DNA of 64,000 bases from contig NW_023501070.1 in the NCBI RefSeq assembly GCF_014066305.1, positions 62,001 through 126,000 on the forward strand, written 5' to 3'. Below the pieces are notes generated by a model, which worked only from the letters and a program-made list of their open reading frames with translations, was not told where the DNA came from and ran no database searches. The DNA is from Letharia columbiana (taxonomy: Eukaryota; Ascomycota; Lecanoromycetes; Lecanorales; Parmeliaceae). The translations under genes were made by a program, and so were the position numbers. Positions 26,927 to 39,500 of the stretch are shown here, in pieces (the stretch's first letter is position 1; every line of letters starts with the position of its first letter).

Positions 26927-27004
26927 GAGTGGCTAGCTGAGTGGCTAGCTGAGTGGCTAGCTGAGTGGCTAGCTGAGTGGCTAGCTGAGTGGCTGACTGA
27001 GTGG
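26927..27004 (-). repeat. 12-bp minisatellite in Helitron copy 4
   Basis: GAGTGGCTAGCT is repeated from 26927 in exact 12-bp steps (26939, 26951, 26963, 26975, then a variant at 26987). The other copies have only one to three units (for instance ACTCAGTCAGCCACTCAGCTAGCC near 28768), so this array expanded within copy 4. The multiple-of-three period gives a spurious WLAE peptide. Confidence 0.85.
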
Positions 27005-27430
27005 ATAACTAATATGACATGGGATCTTGGAGAGCTGAGCCGTATTCTTGACGATGGTGGCCTTATTGCCACTTAATTTCTCCGCAGTGTTCTCCGTATT
27101 TGCCTATTGTAGTTCCTTCTCTTACTCCTCAATATAGTGGGGATAACAGGCCAAATTACAGTGGTATTCTCCGCTTGCTAAGTAATAATTTGATGTGGAA
27201 CAGCTAAGTTGCAGTGGTGTTCTCCGCTTACTAAGTAATAATTTGATATGGAACCGTGGAGAGCATATGACGTGGGATCTTGGAGAGCTGAGCCGTGTTC
27301 TTAACGATGGTGGCCTTATTGCCGCTTGGTTTCTCCGCAGTATTCTCCGCATTTGCCTGTTATAGTTCCTCCTCTTACTTCTTAATATAGTGGGAATAAT
27401 AGGCTAAGTTATAGTAATGTTCTCCGCTTA

Positions 27431-29689
27431 TCAGTATATATAATAGAATAAGGTAGGGCTGAGCTTGAAAACCTTGAATTTGTATGTGCAGCCAATCATC
27501 AATTCGGGTCCTGTACGCTTTTTGGTTAGACCGGCTGAGTCAGCCCGGTAGCCCTCCCGCGCCTCCCTCATCAAAAATTTGTGTGTAGAAGTTTTACACT
27601 CTGAAATAACCAGCTCCCTACGGATGCTATTACTTCATAATTTCGTAAATTATAGAGCTCAGTTTGCGCTTTCTAACGCTGTAAAAATAATGAAGTTTGG
27701 CCTACTATTGGTGGATTAAATAGATATTCAAATATGGTAGTCATGGTAGTCACACCAGACGCGTCCGGGATCGGATAATAATAATCCTTCCACCTGTTTG
27801 TTATTCTTCCACCATTCTACCAATTCTACCAATTCTACCAATTCTACCAATTCCACCAATATGAACACAATCGTCTTCGGTACCCCTCGCCCAATTAGAG
27901 CCCCTTACTGACGCCCCCAGGCCACCCCTCGGCGAATCCGCTACTGCTGGCAATCGAGGCCGCAAGCGAGCCCAACAGCTACCTACTACTGCTCATAAAC
28001 GCGTTGGAAGGCCCTCAAAAAGAGCCCGAACGGATACGTCCTCCCCTACATACTCCTCCCAAGCCAGCGGTAGGTGGGTTAAACTAACATTCAAATATTG
28101 TAGTCACACCAAACGCGTCCGGGATCGGATAATAATCCTTCCACCTATTTGTGTAACCATTCTTCTTCCACCATTCTATCAATTCTACTAATTCTATCAA
28201 TTCTACCAATTCCACCAATATGAACACATTTACCCTCGGTACCCTCGCACTCAGTTGAATAAGAGGAGGATCTACAACAGGCAAATGCGGAGAACACTGC
28301 GGAGAAACCAAGCGGCAACAAGGCCACCATCGTCAAGAACACGGCTCAGCTCTCCAAGATCCCACGTCATATGCTCTCCACGGTTCCACATCAAATCATC
28401 ACTCAGCAAGCGGAGAACACCACTGCAACTTAGCCTATCATCCCCACTGCATTAAGGAGTAAGAGGAGGAACTACAACAGGCAAATGCGGAGAACACTGC
28501 GGAGAAACCAAGCGGCAACAAGGCCACCATCGTCAAGAACACGGCTCAGCTCTCCAAGATCCCACGTCATATCTCTCCACGGTCATCCACATCAAGTCAG
28601 CCACTCAGCTAGCGGCACCACTCCAGTCTGATACTCCCCCTACAAGAGGAGGAGCAAGAGGAGGAACTACAACAGGCAAATGCGGAGAACACTGCGGAGA
28701 AACCAAGCGGCAACAAGGCCACCATCGTCAAAAACACGGCTCAGCTCTCCAAGATCCCACGTCATATCAGTCATCCACTCAGTCAGCCACTCAGCTAGCC
28801 ACTCAGTCTGATACTCTCCCTACAAGAGGAGGAGCAAGAGGAGGAACTACAACAGGCAAATGTGCGGAGAACACTGCGGAGAACACTACGGACAAACCAA
28901 GCGGCAACAAGGCCACCATCCTCAAGAACACGGCTCAGCTCTCCAAGATCCCACGTCACATGCTCTCCACGGTTCCACATCAAATCATCACTCAGCAAGC
29001 GGAGAACACCACTGCAACTTGGCCTGTCATCCCCACTACATTGAGGAGCAAGAGGAGGAACTACAACAGGCAAATGCGGAGAACACTGCGGAGAAATCAA
29101 GCGGCAACAAGGCCACCATCGTCAAGAACACGGCTCAGCTCTCCAAGATCCCACGTCACATGCTCTCCACGGTTCCACATCAAATCATCACTCAGCAAGC
29201 GGAGAACACCACTGCAACTTGGCCTGTCATCCCCACTACATTAATATGGTATATCACTACAATAACGTCACAAGAGAAAGATCTACTGCGACGATCACAG
29301 CCAATTGGGCCTCTGCAGGAGGAACATCGGACGATACATATTTGGACGAATTGAAACCGTCCGATATCTTGCTCTGACAGCTATTTCATTATTCGAAAGA
29401 TTTCACTGCGGCAGGAGATAATGTGGGATTCACACCACTGATTGGCATGTTGTCTCCATTTCTTTCCGATATTTCGATACTTCTTGCCATAAGGACAATC
29501 AATTCTCTACACTCGATACACCTTCCTAATTAGGCCTTAGCGCGCCTCTCTCCGTACATATGTGCCTGTATATAGGTCAAAAACGCACAGCAAGCGATTA
29601 GAGTTCGATTTGACTTAGGGCTAGGGCTAAAATTCGATTCAACTTAGAAAAATCCAACTCCATGAATTTAATTCATGGGCCTTTACTTG
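27431..29689 (+). mobile_element. Helitron-like non-autonomous element, copy 3 (best preserved)
   Basis: Starts TCAGTATATATAATAG at 27431 after A27430 and ends ACTTG at 29689 before T29690. The palindrome CCATGAATTTAATTCATGG at 29660-29678 ends 7 nt before CTTG. The 5' TC, 3' hairpin close to the end and A^T target without duplication match the Helitron pattern; the end is CTTG rather than the canonical CTRR. The interior has a 5' unique region, a duplicated GGTGG(A/G)TTAAA...CCACCATTCTA segment (27712-27860 and 28073-28220), the repeat array, and a 3' region. No Rep/helicase. The insertion split copy 4; the restored target matches the repeat at about 26749. Confidence 0.75.
28264..29243 (+). 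repeat. ~200-bp tandem array in Helitron copy 3
   Basis: The word CTACAACAGGCAAATGCGG recurs near 28271, 28473, 28667, 28848 (as ATGTGCGG) and 29061, giving irregular spacings of roughly 180-215 bp. Each unit also has GGCTCAGCTCTCCAAGATCC and AACACCACTGCAACTTGGCC. Spacings are not all multiples of three and frames switch between units, so the many overlapping short open frames are not a protein. Confidence 0.85.
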
Positions 29690-32257
29690 TTAAGTAATAA
29701 TTTAATATGAAATCGTAGAGAGTATATAACGTTCGAACGCGTTTAGTGTAACTATAATATTTGAATATTAGTTTAATCCACCTATCGCTGACTTAAGAGA
29801 AGTATATAGGGGAGAATATATCCGTTCGGGCTCTTTTTAAGGGTCTTTTAACGCGTTTATAAGCAGTAGTAGATAGCTGTTAAGCTCGCTTACGGCCTCG
29901 ATTATTAATAGTAGCGAATTTATCGAGAGATAGTCTAAGGGCGTTAGTAAGGGGCTCTAATTAGACGAGGAATATCGAAGACGATTATATTTATATTAAT
30001 AGAATTAATAGAATTAGTAGAATTAGTAGAATTAATAGAATAATAAAAGAATAATAAATAGATAAAAGGATTATTATTCGATCTCGGACGCGTCTAATAT
30101 AACTATTATAACTATTATATTTAAATATTTATTTAATTTACTAATAGTAGACTAAACTTTATAATTTTTATAGCGTTAGAAAGCGTATATTAAGTTCTAT
30201 AATTTACGAAATTATAAAGAAATAGTATTCGTAGAAAGCTAATTATTTTAGAGTGTAAAACTTCTATATATAAATTTTTAATAAGGGAGCTCGGGAGGGC
30301 TAGCGAGCTAACTTAGTTAGTCTAGTTAAAAGGCGTAATAATCTTAAATTTATAATTGACTATATATATAAATTTAAGATTTTCAAGCTTAGCTCTATCT
30401 TATTCTTTTATATATACTAATATATTAAATCTCTAAGTAAGAAGATATAATAAATAGAAGAGAATAATTAGATTCTATAGAGAACGCTAATAATTACCTT
30501 TATATCGATCTTAGTTAAATTAAATTCGAATACGCTATATATAAATCGCGTTATTTTTAATCTTATTATATTAGCGAGATATCGTTTTTATAATAATAAT
30601 ATTATTCGATATCTACTCGCGACTCTAACTCGAATTAATTTACTAAAAGAGATTTTTTAAATATATAAATCTTTAAATAAAATAACGAGTAAAGATTATT
30701 TTAATTTTCTAAAGTTTTATAATATTAATTATTTATCTAAAATAAAATAATTATTTAACTTACTTAATAAATTAATTACTTAAATAAAAAAAAAGATATA
30801 TATTAAATTCTTTAAAAAGTATTACGAATTAACGAATAAGTATAATAATTATATTAAATAGATTATATATTATAATATCGTATATTAAAAAATAATTATA
30901 ATATATAATCTCGTTAAGTACTAAGATATAAAAGTATTATTATTTATAATTAAGAGATTATAGAAAAAAAGAAAAAGACTAAGACGAGAACTTCTTTAGA
31001 TCTTTATATCTAAGATTAATAGACGAATAATAAAAAGCGTAATATTATAAAATAGATCTATTATTATAATAGTCGTTATTAGTAATTAATAGAGATCGTT
31101 ATTAAATAATTAAAGTTAAATACTTTTCTTAAAGCTCTAGTTATCTTTATTCGAATAGATTAAATAAAATCGAAGAAATATTATCTATTTAAGAGAGATA
31201 ATAATATTAATATATATAAGACGAACTATAAATAAATACGTCGATATTCGATTTATATCTATTTTAATATTCGATATTAGAAGACTCTTAAAAAGAATTC
31301 TTTAAATATAACTCGCTTATTTAAAGATATTATTATCTATAAATCTATCGATTAACTCTTTTAAAAAAGATAATATAGAGATTACGCTTAAGTCTATAAA
31401 TATAATTAATAGATCTTTAATACTAATAAAATTCTTTCGAGGAAACTAATAGAAAAAGTATTAATTATAATAAAAGTAATAAATCTAGCCCGTAGAGATT
31501 TTAGATAAAAATCGACTTATCTATAAGATATTTTTATAGAGATATTTAAGTATTAATATAATAAATAAGTTTAGAAATATTATAATATAGTAAAAGTAGA
31601 AAGAGCGTAGCTATTAATAGCGCGGAATTTTTAAATTTTTAAAAAATAACGATTCTATAGTCTTATAAATATTAAGAGAAGTATATATATCATATTCGCG
31701 TTAATAAAAGATAAGAAATTTTATTATATTAATAGCTTTATTAACTTTAATTAATATAATAATATTTATAATTTAAATTTTCTAAATAAAAGCTATAGAG
31801 TAATAAAAGAGATTAATATACGCTATATTATAAGAATTATAAGATAATAGAGATATTAAGAATCTAGATCTTAGAATATTAGAAATAAGACTAAATATAT
31901 AATAGGTAAAATCGATCTTAGTTACTCTTTTTAACTCGAATATCTTTCTTAATCTAGATATTCTTTTTAACTCGAATATTCTTCTTAACTTAAATAACTT
32001 TTAAATTATTTTTAGAGTTTATCGAGTAAAGAGAAATCTTATAATTATAGAATATATATATAAATATTATAATTAGAAAGAGAAGAGAGAGCGAGCTCTT
32101 TTCTAATTAGAGAGATATTAATACGCTTTAAAAAGTATCTAATTAAGTATTTTAACGTCGAAGACTACTATTAAATTAATTCGCGATTTCTTATAATTTA
32201 AAAAACGTTATCGCTTATAACGAGGGTTATTATTTAAAATTCTCTTAAGTCGTTAAT

Positions 32258-32490
32258 AGTTTATATAATAATATTAGAATCGAGATATATTATTTTAAAA
32301 ATATAATAAATTAGAAGAAAGTTTTAACGTAAGCTATTATAAAGAATATAAAACGATAAGAATTATTAATAATCTATATAATAATATTAAAATCGAGATA
32401 TATTATTCTAAAAATATAATAAATTAGAATCGAGATATATTATTTTAAAAATATAATAAATTAGAAGAAAGTTTTAACGTAAGATATTAT
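32258..32490. repeat. Nested 112/38-bp tandem duplication
   Basis: AATCGAGATATATTATT(T/C)TAAAAATATAATAAATTAGAA occurs at 32279, 32391 and 32429. The first step is 112 bp, the second 38 bp; the segment AGAAGAAAGTTTTAACGTAAG flanks the outer copies at 32313 and 32463. Confidence 0.75.
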
Positions 32491-33050
32491 AAGAGGAGAT
32501 TTATATATATTATTACTCGCTATATTTTTATATATATAATTATTTAAAAGCTAAAACTTCTAATTTAAAAAAGTCGATTTTAATTTTATAAGAAAGATAC
32601 TTAATATTTTAATAAGTATTAATACGTATAAATTCTAAAGAAATTTAGATATTAAGAGAAGAGGTTAATAAAGCTAAGATCGGGTAATAAAGATATAAAT
32701 ATATATTATTAATCTTTATATATATTATATTAACTTTAACGCGGTTATAATAATAAGAGAGCGTATTAATAACGATTTTTCTTCTTAGATAATTAACGCT
32801 TATAAGATATATTATAAATAATAATATTCTTATCTTTAATAGAGAAGATAGATTACTTAATATAATAATATAAATTTATATATATAAATCTAATATCTAG
32901 CGATAGTATTATTAAATCGAGTTAAATTAAACTTATAATATAACTAAGTTAAGTCGAACTCGACTTATAGAGTCGAGTTAATATCGCGAATTATAGAAAT
33001 AATAAAATATTAATATAAGATAATTATTATTTCTAGAAAAATTATTTAAA

Positions 33051-33230
33051 TAGTATATAGTAATTATTAAACTAGCGAATATTATTCGAATAATATATAG
33101 TAATTATTAAATTAACGAATATTATTTAAATAGTATATAGTAATTACTAAATCGACGAATAGTATTTTAATAGTAAATAGTAATTACTAAATCGGCGAAT
33201 AGTATATAAAAAGTAGATTATAGTTATTAA
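33051..33230. repeat. 40-bp tandem repeat, four to five units
   Basis: Units start at 33051, 33091, 33131, 33171 and, degenerate, 33211, exactly 40 bp apart. Each reads TAGTATATAGTAATTA(T/C)TAAA then a CGAATA core. It directly abuts the MITE-like end at 33225-33348. Confidence 0.85.
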
Positions 33231-33348
33231 TTAGGCGGAATTTAAACGGATTTTAATTAGATTTACTAATTCGATAAATTTTATAATTTCTGCGACTAAC
33301 GCGCGATTAGCAATTTTAAATTTTATAGAAACTTTTTAGATTTATAAA
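33225..33348. mobile_element. Second copy of the MITE right end
   Basis: Closely matches 17045-17174: GGCGGAATTTAA(A/G)CG, ATTAGATTTACTAATTCGA, GCGCGATTAG, and the terminal ACTTTTTAGATTTATA at 33331-33346. No convincing left TIR was found upstream, so this copy is partial or its left part diverged; the 40-bp tandem repeat may be an amplified internal part. Confidence 0.55.
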
Positions 33349-35433
33349 TGTATTTTATAGCTATACGACTCGTTTAAGAATATAATTAGTTTTTAGCGAA
33401 GAATAAATAGATCTAAATAGACGTCGGATTTTCTATTAAAATATAATATATAATTTCTTATAAGAAGCCTTTAAGTAAGATACGCGAGAATCATATTTTT
33501 AACTTAAATCTTTTAAGGATTTATATTAAAAGCGAGTATATTATTAGCTATCTAAAGGGCTAATTCTAGTCTTTAAAGAAACTTCGTATTTAGATCTATA
33601 GATTAAAAGATATAATCTTTATTATAGTCTAAGTAAACGCCTATATCGTTTTATATTCCTTCTATTTTAATAATAAATTAAAGATTTAATAAGATTAACT
33701 AGATAACGATACGATCTTTAAATAATAGATTAAGAAGAATAGAGATCTAGAAATAAATAAATCTATAGCGATAAATTCTTAAACGACTACTATAAGAAGA
33801 GTAACTCTATAGTAAGAAAAGAATATTCGTGAATACTTAAAAAGAAAGCTCTTAGATTCGAATATTTTATAATTATTTATTTATACTTAAGAAGATATTT
33901 ATTAAATAAGCTTATAAAGTTTTTAGCTTAAGCTAAATATAGATTAATAATATTATATTTTAAGCTTTTATTAGCGATATAATAAGCTTCTAGCCTTAAT
34001 AGCGTTTTTAGATTTAATTTATAAAGATATAAATTTTTTAGAAGATAGCTATAAAGAAAGAAATATCGATTATTTGATTTTAAAGAATATTATCTTCTTC
34101 GTAATATATTATATACTTAATATAATATCTTCTTATCGAAAATAATTAATTTTATATTAATTAATTAGCTCGCTTAGCTAGCTCCCGTATATTTTATATA
34201 TTACGCTAAGATTTTTTAGTCGTAGAGCCTTAATATTAATATAAAATATAATTATTTTAAAATCCTCTCCCGTCGCAATCTTATAGAATTTTATAATATA
34301 AGATAATTAAAATTATATATATAATAAGGGGACTTAAAGAGCGATTACGTCTATAGATTTATTTTAAAATAAGTATATTATAGCTAGTCTAGATTTATAA
34401 AGATATATATACTTTTTATTAATCTCGAAATTATAGAAATACGTTATTAAATCATCTTTCGTCTTTTTATTTTATTTATTTCTAATAGTTAATAGATGAA
34501 ACGTCTTTAAGTACTCTATTTATCGACTTAATTACATCGCCGATTATATTTAAAGTATTAGAAGATTCTATAATATTAATATTAATATTTATCTTCTTTA
34601 TACTACTCTTTAATAATATAGCTATTACTTTTACGTCATATATATATAGCTTTATTATAATTATTTTATATTTATAAATAATCTAACGCTTAGCTATTTC
34701 TAGCTTTAGACGCTATAATTTTAATAAGTCTTTTTCTATTTATCGTCTAGTTTTCTTTTATAACTTTAAACGCTTAATTTACTTAATCTCTATATCGTAA
34801 TAACGTTTTCTAGACTTCCTCTACTTTATAATATTTAGAAGATATTCGAATTCGCTCGAATTACGCTTACGACTCGACGAGATTAATTAAGAGTTAATCG
34901 AAGGGCTAGAACTACGAGAGATCTTCTCTTTACTCTTATTCTTACGCGGGAAAGCCTTTATAACGGCGATCGTAGGAACTCTATTCTCTATTATCTTAAG
35001 TATATTATCGTTATTATCGTTACTCTTTATATTCTTATTCTTCTCTTCTACTATAACGTCTAAATACGTAGTTACTTCGTTATCGAATACGCTTCGAATA
35101 GCGTATTTACTATTATTAAAAAGAATACTTATAAGATTAATACTCTAATTACTATTATTAATAGTATAAGTATTAATATTTATACGCTTATCTAGTATAA
35201 TCTTAAGTCGATAGAATTTAAAATATACTTTCTAAGCTACTTTTTATTTATTTATTATTAGTATACTTATAATAATCTCTTTCTTACTATCGAGCTTATT
35301 ATCGATAATACTTATAATCTTCTTCGCCTTATAGTATATCTTTTTAAAGATTATAATCTAAGCTTTAACTATCTTATCGTAATAAGAAAGCGCGTTTTTA
35401 TATTAAAAGTACTCGGCGAAGAAAGAAAGCTCT

Positions 35434-36263
<830 letters not shown>

Positions 36264-36523
36264 TTCATCACATCTGTCCGATCTCACCACGCGTGTTGAA
36301 TCTGTTCTCAGAAGTCTACTCCGAGGCTCGCTGTGGACTCTAGGTTTGATGCCGATCAACAAAGCGACGCATTCGAAATATCAGCCTGATCTGTGACGAG
36401 GCTACCGTCCTGGTTGCGTAATGACGAAGGCCACATTCGCGCAACAACTTTATTCCCAATATCTACATCGGCTATACATTCCACTTCTGTTGCCTCCAGT
36501 TGCTCTCCGTGCCTGACACAAAG

Positions 36524-39500
36524 ATGGCCTCGGAAGTACAAATATCAGATGCTTGGAACAGAGCTCGAGATCGATATGTCGAAGACCTCAATGAAGAAGA
36601 ACAGCAGAGGTATTTCAGAGCTTCACCACAATCTCTTTTGGATGATGCTTGGGCCGCAGAGAAATTTCACGGTACGAAAAGCACTACTCGCAGCGTAATG
36701 GAGAAGCTTCAGCCTTTTGTTGCCGCTATTGAACAATACGGCGGGGCGATCGATGTTTATTCGAATACTTATGCTCTAGCTCTCGGTCCGATCTGGGGTA
36801 GCATCAAAGTCCTACTCCATGTAAGTCTTTCGAGGCATCTGATGCTGTCTCACAATGCTAATGTAGTTCGCTATTAGATCGCACGTGAATTTGGCAAATA
36901 CTTTGACAAGCTTGTTGAGATGTTTGCAAGGATCGGTGACGTCTTGCCACGCTTCAGAACTTATGAAAGATTGTTCTCGAACCATGAGCGTCTGATTCAA
37001 GCGCTCTCGGTAGCCTACCTAGACATCATCACTTTCTGCACCAATGCAAAAATGGTATTCAGACGCGGACAGCGTTCATCTAGTAAGTCAACTATAGCCG
37101 AGAATGATTGTGAAATCTGCTTCTTTGGCATGGCTTCTTCACTCCCACATACACAAATGTTGACTGCGGCTCCGACGTCCAAAAGAGTTCGATATGTATT
37201 TCGCCTGCAGTCTATAGATGCTGATCTACGGTGTCGGAAAAAAGCTTCGAAGGTGACACTCAAGCTGTTATGGAAACCGTTTGACCTGCAATTTGGTCAG
37301 CAACTTAGTGCCTTTCGTGTTCATCAGAAGAATGTCGAAAAGGAAGCGGGGTTGGCGAACATGATCGAAGCCGCTGATGCTAGAGCTCTGGTGCTTGCCG
37401 ACCAGAAGCAGCTTGACAAGCAACGGCGAGGTTGGTGCCAGTGTTTTCAGTCTTAAACTTGAGACGCTAAGGTTCTATTAGAGGACAATCGGCTCCGGAT
37501 TATCGCCATGCTCCACGCTGTCGACTATGAAGCTAAACATAGAAAGCTCCAGATTTTACGTCATGCTGGAACGGGTGAATGGCTCTTTCGACAGGCCACA
37601 TATTGTGAATGGATAACGCCAGGCAACTCCGCATTTCTTTGCTGCCGTGGTATACGTAGGTACCATCAGCTACTTTATCAAAGATCAAGACTTATAGCTT
37701 CTTGTCAGCCGGCTGTGGCAAAAGCATCCTTGCGTACGTACACTGAGCTCCTAAGGGCACCGAAAATCTGCTAACGTTGAAGCATAGATCTAACCTGGTC
37801 GACAATTTGATGAACGGCGTCCTCGCTCCAGTATGTCAACCCTCGGACGTCATATATTATTACTGTGATTATGCAGATCAGAGAACCCTTCAGCTTGATC
37901 GTATCTTAGGAAGCCTTCTGAAGCAACTGTTCCTCAATCATCAGATTCCAGAGTACATTGAGTCGCAGCTTCTCCAAATCTACGCTGGAGGAACCAAATC
38001 ACCCGCCGAGAACGCATTGGGTGACATCTTCTATTCAGTAGTCGCATTGCACCCCCAGATTTACATGGTCTTTGACGGACTCGATGAATGCGAGAAGACC
38101 GTTTGGCAGGCAATGCTGAAAGTTTTTAAGGATTTATCAGCCAATGGACAGTCTCATGTCAAGACATTCATAACTTGTGTGGAAGAAGGTCCTGTTGCAC
38201 ATCGTCTCCACGATTCTCCGTGCGTCCAACTATCCACTGCAGCTACAGCTGAAGACATCAGGGCCTTTATTACATCATCGGTCAGATCGAAAGTCGAGAA
38301 CGGAGAATTGCGGATTCGCAATCTAAATCTAGGACAAGACATCATTTCCGAGCTACTTCTAAGGGCAAATGGAATGTAAGTCGCTATTCCTGGTTCTCGG
38401 GGCTATTGCTGACTTACAAGGTTTCTCTGGGTCTTCTTCCAACTACATGATCTTTGCGAATCGTCCTCTGACGCTATGATTCGAGAAACACTAAGAAACC
38501 TGCCCGAAGGACTCGGCGAAACTTACAGGAGGATCCTGATCAAGATTAGTGAAAGCCCCTCGAAAGCTAAACTGGCTCAAAAAGTGTTCAAGTGGGCTAC
38601 AGTCGCGAAACGTCCTCTCAACGTTGAAGAACTCAAAGAAGCCGTTGCCATTGAACCAGGCGACAAAAGCTGGGACGAAGCAAAATTTCCACATGAAGAT
38701 CTCATGTTCGAGTCCTGCAGAGGCCTGATCATCAAAGATGAGGACGACGGGACCGCGCATTTTGCACATCACACGGTCCGGCAATATCTTACGGGCGGAC
38801 TGACCACCAAAGTTGATCCCCTGTTTGAGATCTCGGTGGCGGACGCAGATCTTCTTGCTGGACAGGCGTGTGTTGCGTATCTCACATTCTCCGATTTTGA
38901 AACTCAGATCACGTCGACCACGCCCATCGCCCGACTCGAACAAAAGGGTATACTAGAATCTGGTGGACCTTTGTGGATCCCCAGTGTCCTTGGTATTAGG
39001 AGATCTATGTTCAATATACCTTTCAGACTACTTCGGGGGGATCCAGCCGTGCGACCCTCAGATTCTGATTATTGGAAGTACCTAAGACCAAAGCCTAAGT
39101 CGAAAATTAATCCCTCCACAGATCTCAAAGAAAAGTATCGACTCCTCTGCTACGCCATAGAACACTGGGAACTGCACACCAGGTGGTCTCAATCATCAGA
39201 TTCCGGATTCCGTTGTCGCCTCAAGAGCTTAGTCAAGCACAAGATACTGGCTTTCGATTTCCGGCCATGGGGTTCTAATCAACATTTTGGTCCATATGGT
39301 TGTGTAGGATGTCCAAGCCCAAGTGCGGAAAGTTTGGTCGCTAAAGATCTGCCATATCTATCCATGATCCACTACGCAGCCGAAGTGGGTAACCTCACGT
39401 TCTTAACATCCCATTACTTTACGGAAATCGAGATCGGCGAATACATCTACCACGAGAGGTACCATAACGAAACGTTGTTGATTGCTTGTCGTCACAACAG

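Larger units (their letters stand above)
25431..30420 (-). mobile_element. Helitron-like element, copy 4, split by copy 3
   Basis: Minus-strand copy. Its 3' end lies at 25431 (CAAG on plus, i.e. CTTG) with an intact palindrome at about 25442-25460; its 5' end (TTAGTATATATAA on minus) lies at 30420. The flanks are A25430 and T30421. It consists of 25431-27430 and 29690-30420, 2.73 kb in all, interrupted by copy 3. It has the longest internal array, with at least six imperfect ~200-bp units, and a 12-bp minisatellite. The left arm is lightly mutated; the right arm (29690-30420) is heavily RIP-mutated. It shares an internal deletion junction with copy 2. Confidence 0.72.
30421..35433. repeat. 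AT-rich, RIP-degraded repeat block, right end
   Basis: Five kilobases without a usable frame. It includes tandem repeats at 32258-32490 and 33051-33230, a copy of the MITE end at 33225-33348, a 9-bp perfect hairpin (AACTCGACT, loop TATAG, AGTCGAGTT) at 32957-32979, and a slightly less mutated, CpG-rich stretch at 34830-35400 that may be a decayed retroelement coding region. No product can be named. Confidence 0.65.

Noticed and set aside
26849..27076. WLAEWLAE repeat protein
   Set aside because: Translation of the 12-bp GAGTGGCTAGCT minisatellite; no start context, no support in the other copies.
4741..30420. Interpretation of the four Helitron-like elements as TIR DNA transposons
   Set aside because: The ends are not inverted repeats of each other and the two insertions with visible empty sites show no target duplication.
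33051..33230. CRISPR-like regularly spaced repeat
   Set aside because: Contiguous 40-bp units without spacers in a eukaryotic repeat island; a tandem repeat.
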